Source of the DNA: Methylogaea oryzae
GTDB lineage: Bacteria; Pseudomonadota; Gammaproteobacteria; Methylococcales; Methylococcaceae
Length of the DNA: 64,000 nt
Direction of reading: 5' to 3'
Assembly: GCF_019669985.1 (NCBI RefSeq)
Contig: NZ_AP019782.1
Location: 225,001-289,000 of the forward strand
The notes beneath the pieces are model-generated. The model did not search any database. It was not told the DNA's origin and worked only from the letters and a program-made list of their open reading frames with translations. The position numbers were made by a program, and so were the translations under genes. Shown here piece by piece: positions 57,301-64,000 of the stretch; within the stretch, counting starts at the first letter, position 1; every line of letters begins with the position of its first letter.

Positions 57301-57381
57301 CATCAGTCCGACCAGCACCAGGGCCAGGCTCATAACGGTGGCCAACACCGGCCGGCGGATGGAAAGGTCGGATAACACCAC
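54337..57381 (-). CDS. RND-family multidrug efflux transporter (AcrB/MexB type)
   Basis: A 1014-aa proton-driven inner-membrane pump. N-terminal DLSIRRPVLATVMSLALVLV, periplasmic porter domains, and TM4 with LALVLAIGLVVDDAIVMLEN carrying the paired Asp residues of the HAE1 class at about 402-403. GQSREFQESSSAMYLMFWAA lies near 845. It is preceded by its adaptor gene 50 nt upstream. No outer-membrane factor gene is adjacent, so it may share a TolC. Confidence 0.95.
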   Translation of the reverse strand: MVLSDLSIRRPVLATVMSLALVLVGLMSFLRLPVREYPDIDMPVVSVRTVFKGASAEVMEEQVTQTLEDSLSGIEGIKTLKSSSREEVSQITIEFNLDRDADAAAADVRDRVARVRGQLPDDIEEPIISKIDADAQAMLWLAFSSERHSSLELTDFADRHIQDRLQTLPGVASVIIGGERRYAMRLWLDRERMAARGVTVQDVEQALRSRNAEFPGGRIESRWREFTVLSQTDLRSAEEFNDLIIRTDNGQPVRLKDVGRAELGAADDRNGVRVNGSPAVGLGVVKQSTANALGVARAVKDALPEIRRSLPEGATLKTAFDSSLFIEESIKGVYHTLAESLLLVSLVTFAFLRSWRATLIPFVTIPVSLVGAFIFIYALDFSVNTLTLLALVLAIGLVVDDAIVMLENIHRRMESGLGAMEAAFEGSREIAFAVIAMTATLAAVFAPLAFMTGKTGRLFSEFALAVSCAVLVSGFVALTLTPMMCSRLLKPGAARHETTHESPMTEAYGRLLRRALRRPAWVAAGFAAIAGLGGWLLLTLPAELSPIEDRSNFLAMLSAPEGATLEYTDGYAREIEKLVAQIPEAATSFLVLAPGRERPNPVNSALAFVTLQPWDERERKQQAITAELLPKLQSLAGVRAFALNPPSFGQSSRNLPVQFVLQAGSYAELQHAMEQLAAKAATVPGLTNLDNDLKLDKPQLNVRVDRDKALDIGVDMDAIGTTLQTLLGGHQVTRFKREGTLYDVILRVEDQERSNPEDIGLIYLRGGQGQLTQLSNLVSVGEGVAPKELNHFNRLRSATLSANIAPGFTLGQSLAALHQAAQEVLPPAVTTDLDGQSREFQESSSAMYLMFWAALVFIYLMLAAQFESFLDPLIIMLTVPLSIAGAMLSLKLTGGTINVYSQVGMVMLVGLITKNGILIVEFANQLRAREGLDAAAAVVRSAMLRLRPILMTSLTMILGAVPLALASGAGAEGRQQIGWVIVGGLLLGTVLTMFVIPVVYSVLTTRRRPSAAPG

Positions 57382-57431
57382 GGCGTTGGGCCTTTAGCGG
57401 GGGAAACGGGGAGCGTGTCGGGGCGGAGGGG

Positions 57432-58490
57432 TTAGGGCGCGATGCGCACCGTCGCACCGTCGCGCAGCTTCATTTGGCCTTCGACCACCACCGGGCTGTC
57501 GGCGGCCAAGCCGCTGGTGATTTCCACCAGGCTGTCGCGATGCTGGCCGGTGGTCACTTCGGTTTTCACCGCCTTGTTTTCCTCGGTCCGATAGACGTAT
57601 TGGTGGCTGCCGATGCCGATTAGCGCGTGCTCCGGCACGAACAAGGCCTGGCGGTCCGCGCCCAGGGCCAGGGTCAGGCGGGCGAACATGCCCGGCTTTA
57701 GCCGCCGGCCGGTATTGGCGAAACGGCCGCGCAGCTTGACGCTGCGGGTTTGTTCGTCCAGGCGGGGATTGACGGCGTACAGCTCGCCGGCGAATTCTTC
57801 GCCGGGATAAGCGTCTACCTTGGCGGTGATTTTTTGGCCGGGCGCGACTTTGCCGGCGTATTGCTCGGGCAGGGCGAAATCCAGCTTGAGGGTATCCAGC
57901 GCTTCCACGTTTACCAGGGGGCGGCCCGGAGTGACGTAGTCGCCGGGGCTGACCAAGCGCAGGCCGGTGACGCCGGCAAAAGGCGCCCGAATTTCGGTTT
58001 TTCCCAGGCGTACCTGGTCCCGTTGCGCCAGCGCTTGGGATTGCTGCCAGCGCGCCTGGGCTTCGTCCAGCGCTTGCTGGCTGGCCAGGTTGCGCCGCCG
58101 AACCTCCTCGGTGCGGCCTAGGTTCAGCTTGTCCAGGTTCGCCTGGGCGCGGCTTTGCGCCGCCGTGGCTTGATGTTCGTCCGGGTCCAGCAGGATCAGC
58201 AGCTCGCCGGCTTTAACCGATAGCCCTTCGGTGAAATGGATGCTTTTCACCCGTCCGCCGATTTCTGCGCTGACCACCGCCGATTCGTCGGCGATAAACG
58301 AGCCCACCGCGTGGGCGGAATCGGCAACGGGCAAGTGCTGCGGCGCGGCGGTTTTGACCGGGAACGCCATGGCGGCCGGCTTGGCGGCGGGCTGCTCTTG
58401 CGTCGCCTTTCGCCAGGCGACGACGGCGGATGCCGCCGTTAACACGGCAATGACGGCGAGGAAGCGATAAGTGTGCTTGCGGGCTGGCAT
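57432..58490 (-). CDS. RND efflux periplasmic adaptor subunit
   Basis: A 352-aa membrane fusion protein with an N-terminal signal-anchor (FLAVIAVLTAASAVVAW). The lipoyl halves are ADESAVVSAEIGGRVKSIHF and GKTEIRAPFAGVTGLRLVSPG, with a coiled-coil hairpin between (ANLDKLNLGRTEEVRRRNLA). The beta-barrel and membrane-proximal domains follow. The start at 58490 was selected from the signal-anchor. Cotranscribed with the pump at 54337. Confidence 0.93.
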   Translation of the reverse strand: MPARKHTYRFLAVIAVLTAASAVVAWRKATQEQPAAKPAAMAFPVKTAAPQHLPVADSAHAVGSFIADESAVVSAEIGGRVKSIHFTEGLSVKAGELLILLDPDEHQATAAQSRAQANLDKLNLGRTEEVRRRNLASQQALDEAQARWQQSQALAQRDQVRLGKTEIRAPFAGVTGLRLVSPGDYVTPGRPLVNVEALDTLKLDFALPEQYAGKVAPGQKITAKVDAYPGEEFAGELYAVNPRLDEQTRSVKLRGRFANTGRRLKPGMFARLTLALGADRQALFVPEHALIGIGSHQYVYRTEENKAVKTEVTTGQHRDSLVEITSGLAADSPVVVEGQMKLRDGATVRIAP

Positions 58491-58741
58491 GGGGCTAGTG
58501 GGTGCGGGCGCGGCCGGCAATGGCTCTGCCTCGGTTGGATGCTTGGGGCGTCGAATGAATGCGCGGTGTTGATCGGGTGGGCGCGATTTTTCGCGACATC
58601 GGAGTTTATGGGGATGGCTTGGCCGGCGCAAGGCCATCTTTGCCGATGGGCGGCCCGGCGGATCGGTTGCGCCATGTCCCTGCGCTAAGCATGGGTTAAA
58701 CTTGGCGCTGATTTTGAACATCGGCGGGGTGGTGGGGCGAT

Positions 58742-59422
58742 ATGGGTAAGGCGAAGATCGGCCGCGGCTGGGCGGCATTGGTTTTATGGCTGGCGTGCGG
58801 GGCGGCGGCGGCCGACACGGCGTTCGACAACCGCTTGAGCGCTCTGCAGGAGGCTTGGCAGGAGGCCTATTATTTGGCGCCGGAGGGAGAGAAGGCCGAG
58901 CGGCTGGAGATATTGCTGGGTAGCGCCGAGCAATTGCGGCGCGATTATCCCCAGCGGGCGGAAAGCTGGATCACGCAAGCCATCGTGCTGTGCGTTTACA
59001 GCGGCGTCAGCTGGGGGCTGGACGCGCTGTCCAACATTGAGCGCGCGCGCCAGTTGCTGCTCAAGGCCAAGGATATCGACCCCAAGGCCATGGACGGATC
59101 GGTCTATGTCACTTTGGGCGCGTTGTATTACCAGGTGCCGGGTTGGCCCATTTCGTTCGGCGACGACGACATGGCGCGCCAATACCTGCAAAAGGCCTTG
59201 GAGCTGTTTCCCGACGGCTTGGATACCAATTATTTTTACGGCGACTTCCTCGTCAGCATGAACGAGTACGAGCAGGCTTATCCCTATCTGCAACGGGCCG
59301 AGCGGGCGCCGATCCGCAACGCTTTGGTCATCAGCGACAGGCAGTTGAAGAAGGATTTGGCGGCGCTGCTGCAGAAAGTGCGCAAGCGCTTGTCGAACCG
59401 CAACGTCCGTATCGGCGGTTAG
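58742..59422 (+). CDS. Exported TPR-repeat protein, function unknown
   Basis: A 226-aa protein with a signal peptide (AALVLWLACGAAAADT). The helix-rich mature part has repeats such as RARQLLLKAKDIDPKAMDGS and ARQYLQKALELFPDGLDTNY, and resembles TRAP-T/TPR-type periplasmic proteins. It converges on soxZ with 3 nt between stops. No operon partner. It may be a protein-assembly factor. Confidence 0.75.
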   Translation: MGKAKIGRGWAALVLWLACGAAAADTAFDNRLSALQEAWQEAYYLAPEGEKAERLEILLGSAEQLRRDYPQRAESWITQAIVLCVYSGVSWGLDALSNIERARQLLLKAKDIDPKAMDGSVYVTLGALYYQVPGWPISFGDDDMARQYLQKALELFPDGLDTNYFYGDFLVSMNEYEQAYPYLQRAERAPIRNALVISDRQLKKDLAALLQKVRKRLSNRNVRIGG

Positions 59423-59425
59423 CGC

Positions 59426-59755
59426 CTACTCGCTCACGGCGGTGGCATTGCCGCTGCCGCCCTTGTTGTCGCGCCATTCCACCCGCAATGAGTCGCCCGG
59501 CTTGCAATCGCGCAGCTTGAAGGCGAAATAGGGATCGCGGGAAACGCCCGGTCCGGTAAGGCAGCGAGCGACGATCTCGTTGTTGTGCAGCACGGTCACT
59601 TCTTCCAGGTAGTGGGCGGGCACGACTTTGCCGTCGGCTTCGTCCTTGCGCCGGCCCGTTTCCATGGGATGGGTGATGAGCATGCGCAGCAAGGTGGAGC
59701 CGTCGTCCTGGCGTTTGCTGCGAATCTTCACGTCGACCACGGGACGCTTAGCCAC
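59426..59755 (-). CDS. soxZ: Sulfur oxidation carrier subunit SoxZ
   Basis: A 109-aa protein from a GTG start overlapping the soxY stop by 8 nt. KRPVVDVKIRSKRQDDGS, LITHPMETGRRKDE and KLRDCKPGDSLRVEWRDNKG match SoxZ. It forms a heterodimer with SoxY that carries sulfur intermediates in periplasmic thiosulfate oxidation and is exported with SoxY. No other Sox gene (A, B, X, C, D) lies in this window. Confidence 0.95.
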   Translation of the reverse strand: MAKRPVVDVKIRSKRQDDGSTLLRMLITHPMETGRRKDEADGKVVPAHYLEEVTVLHNNEIVARCLTGPGVSRDPYFAFKLRDCKPGDSLRVEWRDNKGGSGNATAVSE

Positions 59756-60215
59756 AGCCGCCCACCGTGACTTTCACCGTTTTGCGGGTCGAGTAAAGGC
59801 GGCCTTCGGCGCGCACCACCGCTATTACGACGCCGGTGGCGGCGAGTTTGACGCGGGTGGATACGAAGGGCTCTAGCCGTTCGCCGATGAGGAATTCGGC
59901 CAGCAGCGGCGTGGGGTTTTTTTCCGCCAGCAGGGTGATGCTTTCCGTGCCGGTCAGGGTGGTGGATACGCTGACCGGCACCGCCGCGCCGTCTTCGGCG
60001 ACGTCGGGAATGTCCAGCACGATTTGCGCCGATTCGGTCGGTTTGTCGTGGCCGAACAGCTGCGTCTGGGTCTCCGCCAATTGCTTGGCGGCGAAGGCGT
60101 GGCGCGGCCACGGGCGGTGCATGTACGCGCCCGCCGCTTGGACGATATGGCTGGCCAGCGCGGCGACGCCGCCGGCCAGCAGGCTCCCGATGAATTTCCG
60201 TCGCGATAAGCTCAT
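59748..60215 (-). CDS. soxY: Sulfur-binding carrier protein SoxY
   Basis: A 155-aa Tat-exported protein (LSRRKFIGSLLAGGVAALA). It ends KVTVGGCG, the sulfur-carrying Cys on the C-terminal swinging arm of SoxY. The start at 60215 puts the twin-arginine motif at residues 4-5. It is upstream of and overlaps soxZ. Many species carry soxYZ alone, away from a full sox cluster, possibly for sulfur handling. Confidence 0.94.
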   Translation of the reverse strand: MSLSRRKFIGSLLAGGVAALASHIVQAAGAYMHRPWPRHAFAAKQLAETQTQLFGHDKPTESAQIVLDIPDVAEDGAAVPVSVSTTLTGTESITLLAEKNPTPLLAEFLIGERLEPFVSTRVKLAATGVVIAVVRAEGRLYSTRKTVKVTVGGCG

Positions 60216-60300
60216 GGGTAAGAGATTGTGCTCACGGCTCGGTGGGTGGACGCGCAGTTTAACCTTAACCTTGGCCGCGGTGTCGCGACAAAGTGCCGCG

Positions 60301-60924
60301 CTAGCGGAATAATGCGGCGTAATCTTGTGCGCTGCGTCGCACTTCCGCATGGCCGAATAGTCCGTCGATGGCGCAGATTAAGTCGGCGCCGGCCGCCGCC
60401 AAGGGGGCGCCGTTGGCTGGAGTGATGCCGCCGATGGCAGCGATGGGAATGCGCAGTTCCGCTTTCGCCAGGCGCAGCGTTTCCAGCGAGGCGGGCGTGG
60501 CGTCGGGTTTGCTTTTGGACGGGAAAAAACGGCCGAAAGCGGCGTAGCTGGCGCCCAGCGATTGGGCGCGGCGGGCCAATTCCAGGCTGTTGTAGCAGGA
60601 TACGCCGACGATGGCATCCGGTCCCAGTGCCGCGCGGGCCGCGGCGATACCCGCATCGTCCCGGCCTAGGTGAACTCCGTCCGCGCCCAGTCGAGCGGCC
60701 AGCTCGATGTCGTCGTTGACGATGAGTGGCACGCCCAGTCCGTGGCACAGTTGCAGCAGGTCGCGCCCCAGCGCTTCCTTTTGCGCCGGCGAACGCCGTT
60801 TGTCGCGGTATTGCAGCAGCACCGCGCCGCCTTCGATGGCGGCTTGCACCGCGGCCAGCAGCGCGTCGTCGTCCAGATCGTTGGTGATGGCGTAGAGGCC
60901 TTTGCGGGGCAAGGCTAGCGTCAT
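60301..60924 (-). CDS. thiE: Thiamine-phosphate synthase
   Basis: A 207-aa TIM-barrel enzyme joining HMP-PP and the thiazole phosphate. Marks are GLYAITNDLDDDALLAAV at the start, GAVLLQYRDKRRSPAQK near residue 33, GADGVHLGRDD near 84 and IAAIGGITPANGAPLAAAG near 168. The ATG at 60924 overlaps the thiD stop by 4 nt. No TPP riboswitch was seen near. Confidence 0.96.
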   Translation of the reverse strand: MTLALPRKGLYAITNDLDDDALLAAVQAAIEGGAVLLQYRDKRRSPAQKEALGRDLLQLCHGLGVPLIVNDDIELAARLGADGVHLGRDDAGIAAARAALGPDAIVGVSCYNSLELARRAQSLGASYAAFGRFFPSKSKPDATPASLETLRLAKAELRIPIAAIGGITPANGAPLAAAGADLICAIDGLFGHAEVRRSAQDYAALFR

Positions 60925-61742
60925 GGGTTGGAGCCTGTATGGATACGGCGCGGCAGGTATTGGCCCCGGCCGGGGCGGAAGCCGCCTTCCAGCGCTTGCC
61001 ACGTGTAGCGCTGGGCGTCGTGGGCGGCGGCCATGGGGTTGGCGCCCCGCGCCAGATAAGCCGCCACCGCCGCCGCCAGGGTGCAGCCGGAGCCGTGATA
61101 TTCGTGGGGCAGGCGCTGCCAGCGGAAGGGTTCTTGCAGCGACTGGCTGTATAAGGTGTTGATCACGTCCGGCCGGTCCTCGTGGCTGCCGGTGATCAGC
61201 ACGTAGCGGCAGCCGCGGGCCAGCAGCCAGTGGGCGCAGGACTCCAGGTCCACCAGTCCGGCCAGCACGCGCGCTTCCAGGCTGTTGGGGGTCAGCAGGG
61301 TGGTCAGCGGCAGCAGCTGCTCGCGGATGGCTTGCAGCAGTTCTTCGTTGGACAGGGAGGCGCCGCCGCCCGCCGCCAGTACCGGGTCCAGCACCACGGG
61401 AATGTCCGGGTGGGCGGCGATGAGCCGGGCGATGGTCTCGGCGATGGCCGCATCGCCGATCAGGCCGATTTTGATGGCCGCCACCGGCATGTCGGCCAGC
61501 ACCGTTTCCGCTTGGCGCCGCAGGTCGTCCGGTTGTTGCGGGATGATTTGGCGGACGTCGCGGGTGTCCTGGCAGGTCAGGCAAGTGATGACGCTGGCGG
61601 CGTGGCAGCCGAGGGCGGCCAGGGTTTCGATGTCCGCCTGGACGCCGGCCCCGCCGCTGGGGTCGTGGCCGGAAAGGCATAACACCACCGGCGGGTGGGA
61701 CGGCTGCACCAGCGTGCGGCGGGGGCGCGGCGAGTTGTCCAT
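60921..61742 (-). CDS. thiD: Hydroxymethylpyrimidine/phosphomethylpyrimidine kinase
   Basis: A 273-aa ribokinase-family enzyme phosphorylating HMP twice for thiamine synthesis. LCLSGHDPSGGAGVQADIET near residue 22, VVLDPVLAAGGG near 118, and HEYHGSGCTLAAAVAAYLA near 235 are typical. The ATG at 61742 shares bases with the hemJ stop; a TTG one codon earlier is a less likely start. With thiE it makes a two-gene thiamine unit. Confidence 0.95.
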   Translation of the reverse strand: MDNSPRPRRTLVQPSHPPVVLCLSGHDPSGGAGVQADIETLAALGCHAASVITCLTCQDTRDVRQIIPQQPDDLRRQAETVLADMPVAAIKIGLIGDAAIAETIARLIAAHPDIPVVLDPVLAAGGGASLSNEELLQAIREQLLPLTTLLTPNSLEARVLAGLVDLESCAHWLLARGCRYVLITGSHEDRPDVINTLYSQSLQEPFRWQRLPHEYHGSGCTLAAAVAAYLARGANPMAAAHDAQRYTWQALEGGFRPGRGQYLPRRIHTGSNP

Positions 61743-62164
61743 CAAAACGGTTTGAGGCTGGCCAGCAGCACGATGGCGAACAGGAACGCCACCGGTATTT
61801 CGTTGACCCAGCGGTAAAACACGTGGCTACGGCGGTTGCGCTCGTGTTTGAAGTCCAGCATCCATTTGGCGCAAAAGCCGTGATAGACCACCAGCAGGCC
61901 GATCAGCCCCAGTTTGATGTGGAGCCACAGGCTATGGCCGTAGGCTTCCCAGGCGTAACTCGCCAGCATGGCGATGCCGAAGCCCAGGGTCAGCAACATG
62001 GCCGGCGTCATGATGCCGTAGAACAGCTTGCGTTCCATGATCTTGAAGCGCTCGCGGCTCACGCTGTCCGCCGCCATGGCGTGGTAAACGAATAGCCGCG
62101 GCAGGTAGAACAGCCCGGCGAACCAGGTGACCATAAATATCAAATGGAAGGCTTTTAGCCACAT
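61742..62164 (-). CDS. hemJ: Protoporphyrinogen IX oxidase HemJ
   Basis: A 140-aa four-helix membrane protein with KAFHLIFMVTWFAGLFYLPR at residues 4-23, MERKLFYGIMTPAMLLTLGF near 50 and WLHIKLGLIGLLVVYHGFC near 84. These His and Lys positions match HemJ, the haem-binding oxidase used by proteobacteria without HemG/HemY. The start at 62164 lies 4 nt after the upstream TlpA-like gene. The 140-aa length is normal. Confidence 0.93.
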   Translation of the reverse strand: MWLKAFHLIFMVTWFAGLFYLPRLFVYHAMAADSVSRERFKIMERKLFYGIMTPAMLLTLGFGIAMLASYAWEAYGHSLWLHIKLGLIGLLVVYHGFCAKWMLDFKHERNRRSHVFYRWVNEIPVAFLFAIVLLASLKPF

Positions 62165-62168
62165 GGGA

Positions 62169-62660
62169 TCAGGATTCCTCCAGCAAGGCCTCGATGCGGT
62201 TCGCCAATCGGGCGGGGTCGAAATCGCCCAGAATGCGCTCCACAATGCGTCCCTCGTCATCCAGCAGCAGCGTGGTGGGGGTGGCTTGCACCTGGAACGC
62301 CGCGGCGTTTTCCCCCGCAGGGTCCAGCGCCACCGCATAGGGCAGTTCATAGCTTTGCGCAAAGCTTACCACGTGGCTGGGCATGTCGTAGGGCATGGCC
62401 GACGCCACCAGGTGCAGGCCGCGCGGCGCATAACGTTGGTGCAATTGCTTGAGCGCCGGAATTTCCTTGATGCAGGTAGGGCAATCGGTGGCCCAGAATG
62501 CGATCAGCGCCGGCTTGCCGCGCCAGTCGGCCAGGCTGGGCTTGCTGCCGTCGATGACGGCGAACGCGGCGGGCGGCGCGAGCGGCGGACGCAAGGTCAG
62601 CCAGGCGCCGGTTATCACCAGGGCGGCCAGCAAAATAAAGGCGGGAAGGATCGATCGCAT
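62169..62660 (-). CDS. TlpA-like membrane-anchored thioredoxin
   Basis: A 163-aa protein with an N-terminal TM/signal anchor (LPAFILLAALVITGAWL) and a periplasmic thioredoxin fold with active-site WATDCPTCIKEIP (Cys60, Cys63) and VQATPTTLLLDDEGRI (cis-Pro). The start at 62660 is taken from the anchor. It may reduce cytochrome or copper-centre thiols. It shares direction with hemJ, 4 nt apart. Confidence 0.9.
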   Translation of the reverse strand: MRSILPAFILLAALVITGAWLTLRPPLAPPAAFAVIDGSKPSLADWRGKPALIAFWATDCPTCIKEIPALKQLHQRYAPRGLHLVASAMPYDMPSHVVSFAQSYELPYAVALDPAGENAAAFQVQATPTTLLLDDEGRIVERILGDFDPARLANRIEALLEES

Positions 62661-62783
62661 GGGGCGGGGCGGCACGCCGAGTTTGGTGGTGTCCGGTTTA
62701 TAGACGATGATCCGGACGCGTGGCAAATTTCGATATGTCCGGGCGGCAGGTCTCCGGGCGCCGCATGGCGCGGATTCGCCGGA

Positions 62784-63374
62784 TCAAGCTTGGATTTCCG
62801 GAGCGATTGGCCGGTCGGCCGGCTTGAGGCAGCCGTGGAGGAATTGCCGTACGGCCTGCTTGGCCCAGGCGCTGGCCTCGGCCGCGGTGAAAGGCGGCTC
62901 CAGCCCCAATTGCTGGCGCTGGAAGTGTTCGCCGCGCAAGGCGTTGACGAATTGCCCGGCGAGAAAGCGGCTGTCGGCGTCGATCAACCGGCCGGCTTGT
63001 TGCTGCGCGGCGAAGAAGTCCGCCAGGCGTAGCAGGGTGCGTTCCGGGCCGTTGCGGTAGAACTCGGCGGCGAATTCCGGAAAGCGCTGCGCTTCGGCCA
63101 GTATCTGGGTGCGCAGGCGTATGCACTCCGGGCGCGTGATGCGCAAAAGGTACAAACGGCCGAATTCCACCAGCAGTTCTTCCAGTGGGGCGGACAGGCT
63201 GTTTTCGGTCGGCAGGCTGGCTTCGAATTCGTCGCTGACGCGGCGGATGACGGCGCCGAACAGCTCCGCCTTGCCGCCGAACTGGCCGTAGATGGTGCGC
63301 AGCGACACCCGCGCTTTGCGGGCGATGGTTTCCAGGCTGAGCTTGCCGTAGCCGTGTTCGGCGAACAGCTGCAT
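62784..63374 (-). CDS. TetR/AcrR-family regulator, N-terminus apparently cut off by a frameshift
   Basis: The open frame gives 196 aa from MQLFAEHGYGKLSLETIARK with HTH residues VSLRTIYGQFGGKAELF. A normal TetR start would lie upstream, but this frame has no ATG, GTG or TTG before a stop. The other frame gives MTKCMPPDTKTAPARAGRP from 63480 and joins neatly to RKGEETVRRDALLDQA if one G is removed from the six-G run at 63422-63427. The intact gene would be 62784-63480 (231 aa). As read, the first helix of the DNA-binding domain is lost. It diverges from an RND adaptor, its likely target. Confidence 0.85.
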   Translation of the reverse strand: MQLFAEHGYGKLSLETIARKARVSLRTIYGQFGGKAELFGAVIRRVSDEFEASLPTENSLSAPLEELLVEFGRLYLLRITRPECIRLRTQILAEAQRFPEFAAEFYRNGPERTLLRLADFFAAQQQAGRLIDADSRFLAGQFVNALRGEHFQRQQLGLEPPFTAAEASAWAKQAVRQFLHGCLKPADRPIAPEIQA

Positions 63375-63495
63375 GGCTTGGTCCAGCAGCGCGTCGCGCC
63401 TGACCGTTTCCTCGCCTTTGCGGGGGGCGGCCGGCGCGAGCGGGGGCCGTCTTGGTATCGGGAGGCATGCACTTAGTCATAAATAAAAAGGTATG

Positions 63496-63522
63496 TTACC
63501 ATTTTGTTGCGTGTATCGGTAA
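63496..63522. promoter_or_regulatory. Candidate operator between the TetR-like gene and the RND adaptor
   Basis: The intergenic region has ttacc at 63496-63500 and ggtaa at 63518-63522, arranged as an inverted repeat around a 17-nt spacer. It sits 25 nt before the adaptor ATG, a usual place for a TetR-type repressor site. Short arms keep confidence low. Confidence 0.35.
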
Positions 63523-63546
63523 TAGCTAACCGCCGGGGAGATCATT

Positions 63547-64000
63547 ATGGCCGGAAGACTCGACGCCAGTGCTGATGGAAAGCGTAAAGTATGGCCTATC
63601 GGGGCCTCGGTGGGGGGCTGGGCCTGTCTTCCGGTTTCCTTGTCGCTGCTTTTGTCTTTGGCCGGCTGCGGCCAGTCGGGCGACAAAGCCGCCTCTTCTC
63701 CGCCGCCGCCCCGGGTGAAAATCGCCCAGCCGCTGCACCGCGAAACCCAGACCTGGGACGAATTCCCCGGCCGCGTCGAGGCGGTGGAGTCGGTGGATGT
63801 GCGCGCCCGCGTCGACGGTTATTTGGAACAGGTGAACTTCAAGGCCGGCGACGCGGTGAACAAGGGCGATTTGTTGTTCCAGATCGATCCTCGCCCGTTC
63901 CGCGCCCAACTCAATCGCGCCCAGGCCGATCTGGAGCAGGCGAAGGCTCGGTTGGAGCTGGCCCGCAACAATTTGACGCGGGCGCAGCGCATGTTTCAGT
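63547..64000 (+). CDS. RND efflux periplasmic adaptor lipoprotein, 5' part (truncated by window end)
   Basis: The first 151 codons of a membrane fusion protein. The ATG at 63547 is preceded by ggggag. After a somewhat long basic leader comes a lipobox (LLLSLAGC). The domain has VKIAQPLHRETQTWDEFPG, then the lipoyl half ESVDVRARVDGYLEQVNF and LLFQIDPRPFRAQLNRAQAD with the start of the coiled coil. This is the MexE/AcrA form. The pump gene presumably lies beyond the window. Confidence 0.9.
   Translation, partial: MAGRLDASADGKRKVWPIGASVGGWACLPVSLSLLLSLAGCGQSGDKAASSPPPPRVKIAQPLHRETQTWDEFPGRVEAVESVDVRARVDGYLEQVNFKAGDAVNKGDLLFQIDPRPFRAQLNRAQADLEQAKARLELARNNLTRAQRMFQ

Overview
This window looks like the chromosome of a GC-rich gammaproteobacterium with autotrophic and copper-linked metabolism. 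It opens in the 3' part of a 23S rRNA gene followed by 5S rRNA. It carries phosphoribulokinase, transketolase and a CbbR-like regulator, SoxYZ, a copper-protein operon (multicopper oxidase plus a cupredoxin), cytochrome c maturation genes and LPS core genes. The combination fits a methanotroph or sulfur-oxidiser-like gammaproteobacterium (Methylococcaceae would be my guess). That assignment is inference: no methane monooxygenase or RuBisCO gene lies in the window.

Layout. 1-1447: end of an rRNA operon. 1527-7877: housekeeping genes (purD, a DedA protein, ilvA, rpiA, waaC) and a small membrane protein with three TGVARYL repeats. 8056-26507: a large signalling island. Its first part is an operon for a two-subunit flavin dehydrogenase (Tat-exported small subunit plus GMC large subunit), an ATPase-acetyltransferase fusion and an MFS transporter. 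Then come two divergent gene sets. The leftward set encodes a beta carbonic anhydrase, a nucleobase permease with an ATPase-like tail, a STAS protein, a membrane-anchored UrtA-like binding protein and a chemoreceptor. The rightward set encodes a stand-alone anti-sigma-type ATPase and then the full order CheW, CheR-TPR, CheW, CheA-REC, CheB and a response regulator.

The rightward order and the domain details (Cys-containing N-terminus of the second CheW, TPR tail on CheR, CheA-REC hybrid, WspR-like receiver) match the Wsp surface-sensing pathway. The terminal response regulator, however, carries a PP2C/SpoIIE phosphatase where WspR carries a GGDEF domain. With a STAS protein and RsbW-type ATPases beside it, the simplest reading is a Wsp-type array whose output is a partner switch rather than c-di-GMP. 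This is the most interesting system in the window.

26518-41190: waaF, a HicAB toxin-antitoxin pair, ilvE, glnE, a TauE exporter, then LPS/surface glycan genes (a GT-C membrane transferase, two GT2 transferases, a tandem kinase, a WaaG-like transferase), NnrS and a PhyH-type oxygenase. 41271-50655: a Cys-rich lipoprotein, the leftward run tkt-prk-ccmG-ccmH-ccmI with a divergent cbbR, lplT, a MazG-like pyrophosphohydrolase and a YqaA-type protein. 50749-54155: the copper operon. 54337-58490: an RND efflux pump with its adaptor. 58742-62660: a TPR protein, soxYZ, thiD-thiE, hemJ and a TlpA-like thioredoxin. 62784-64000: a TetR-type repressor gene with an apparent single-base frameshift, divergent from the truncated start of a second RND adaptor gene.
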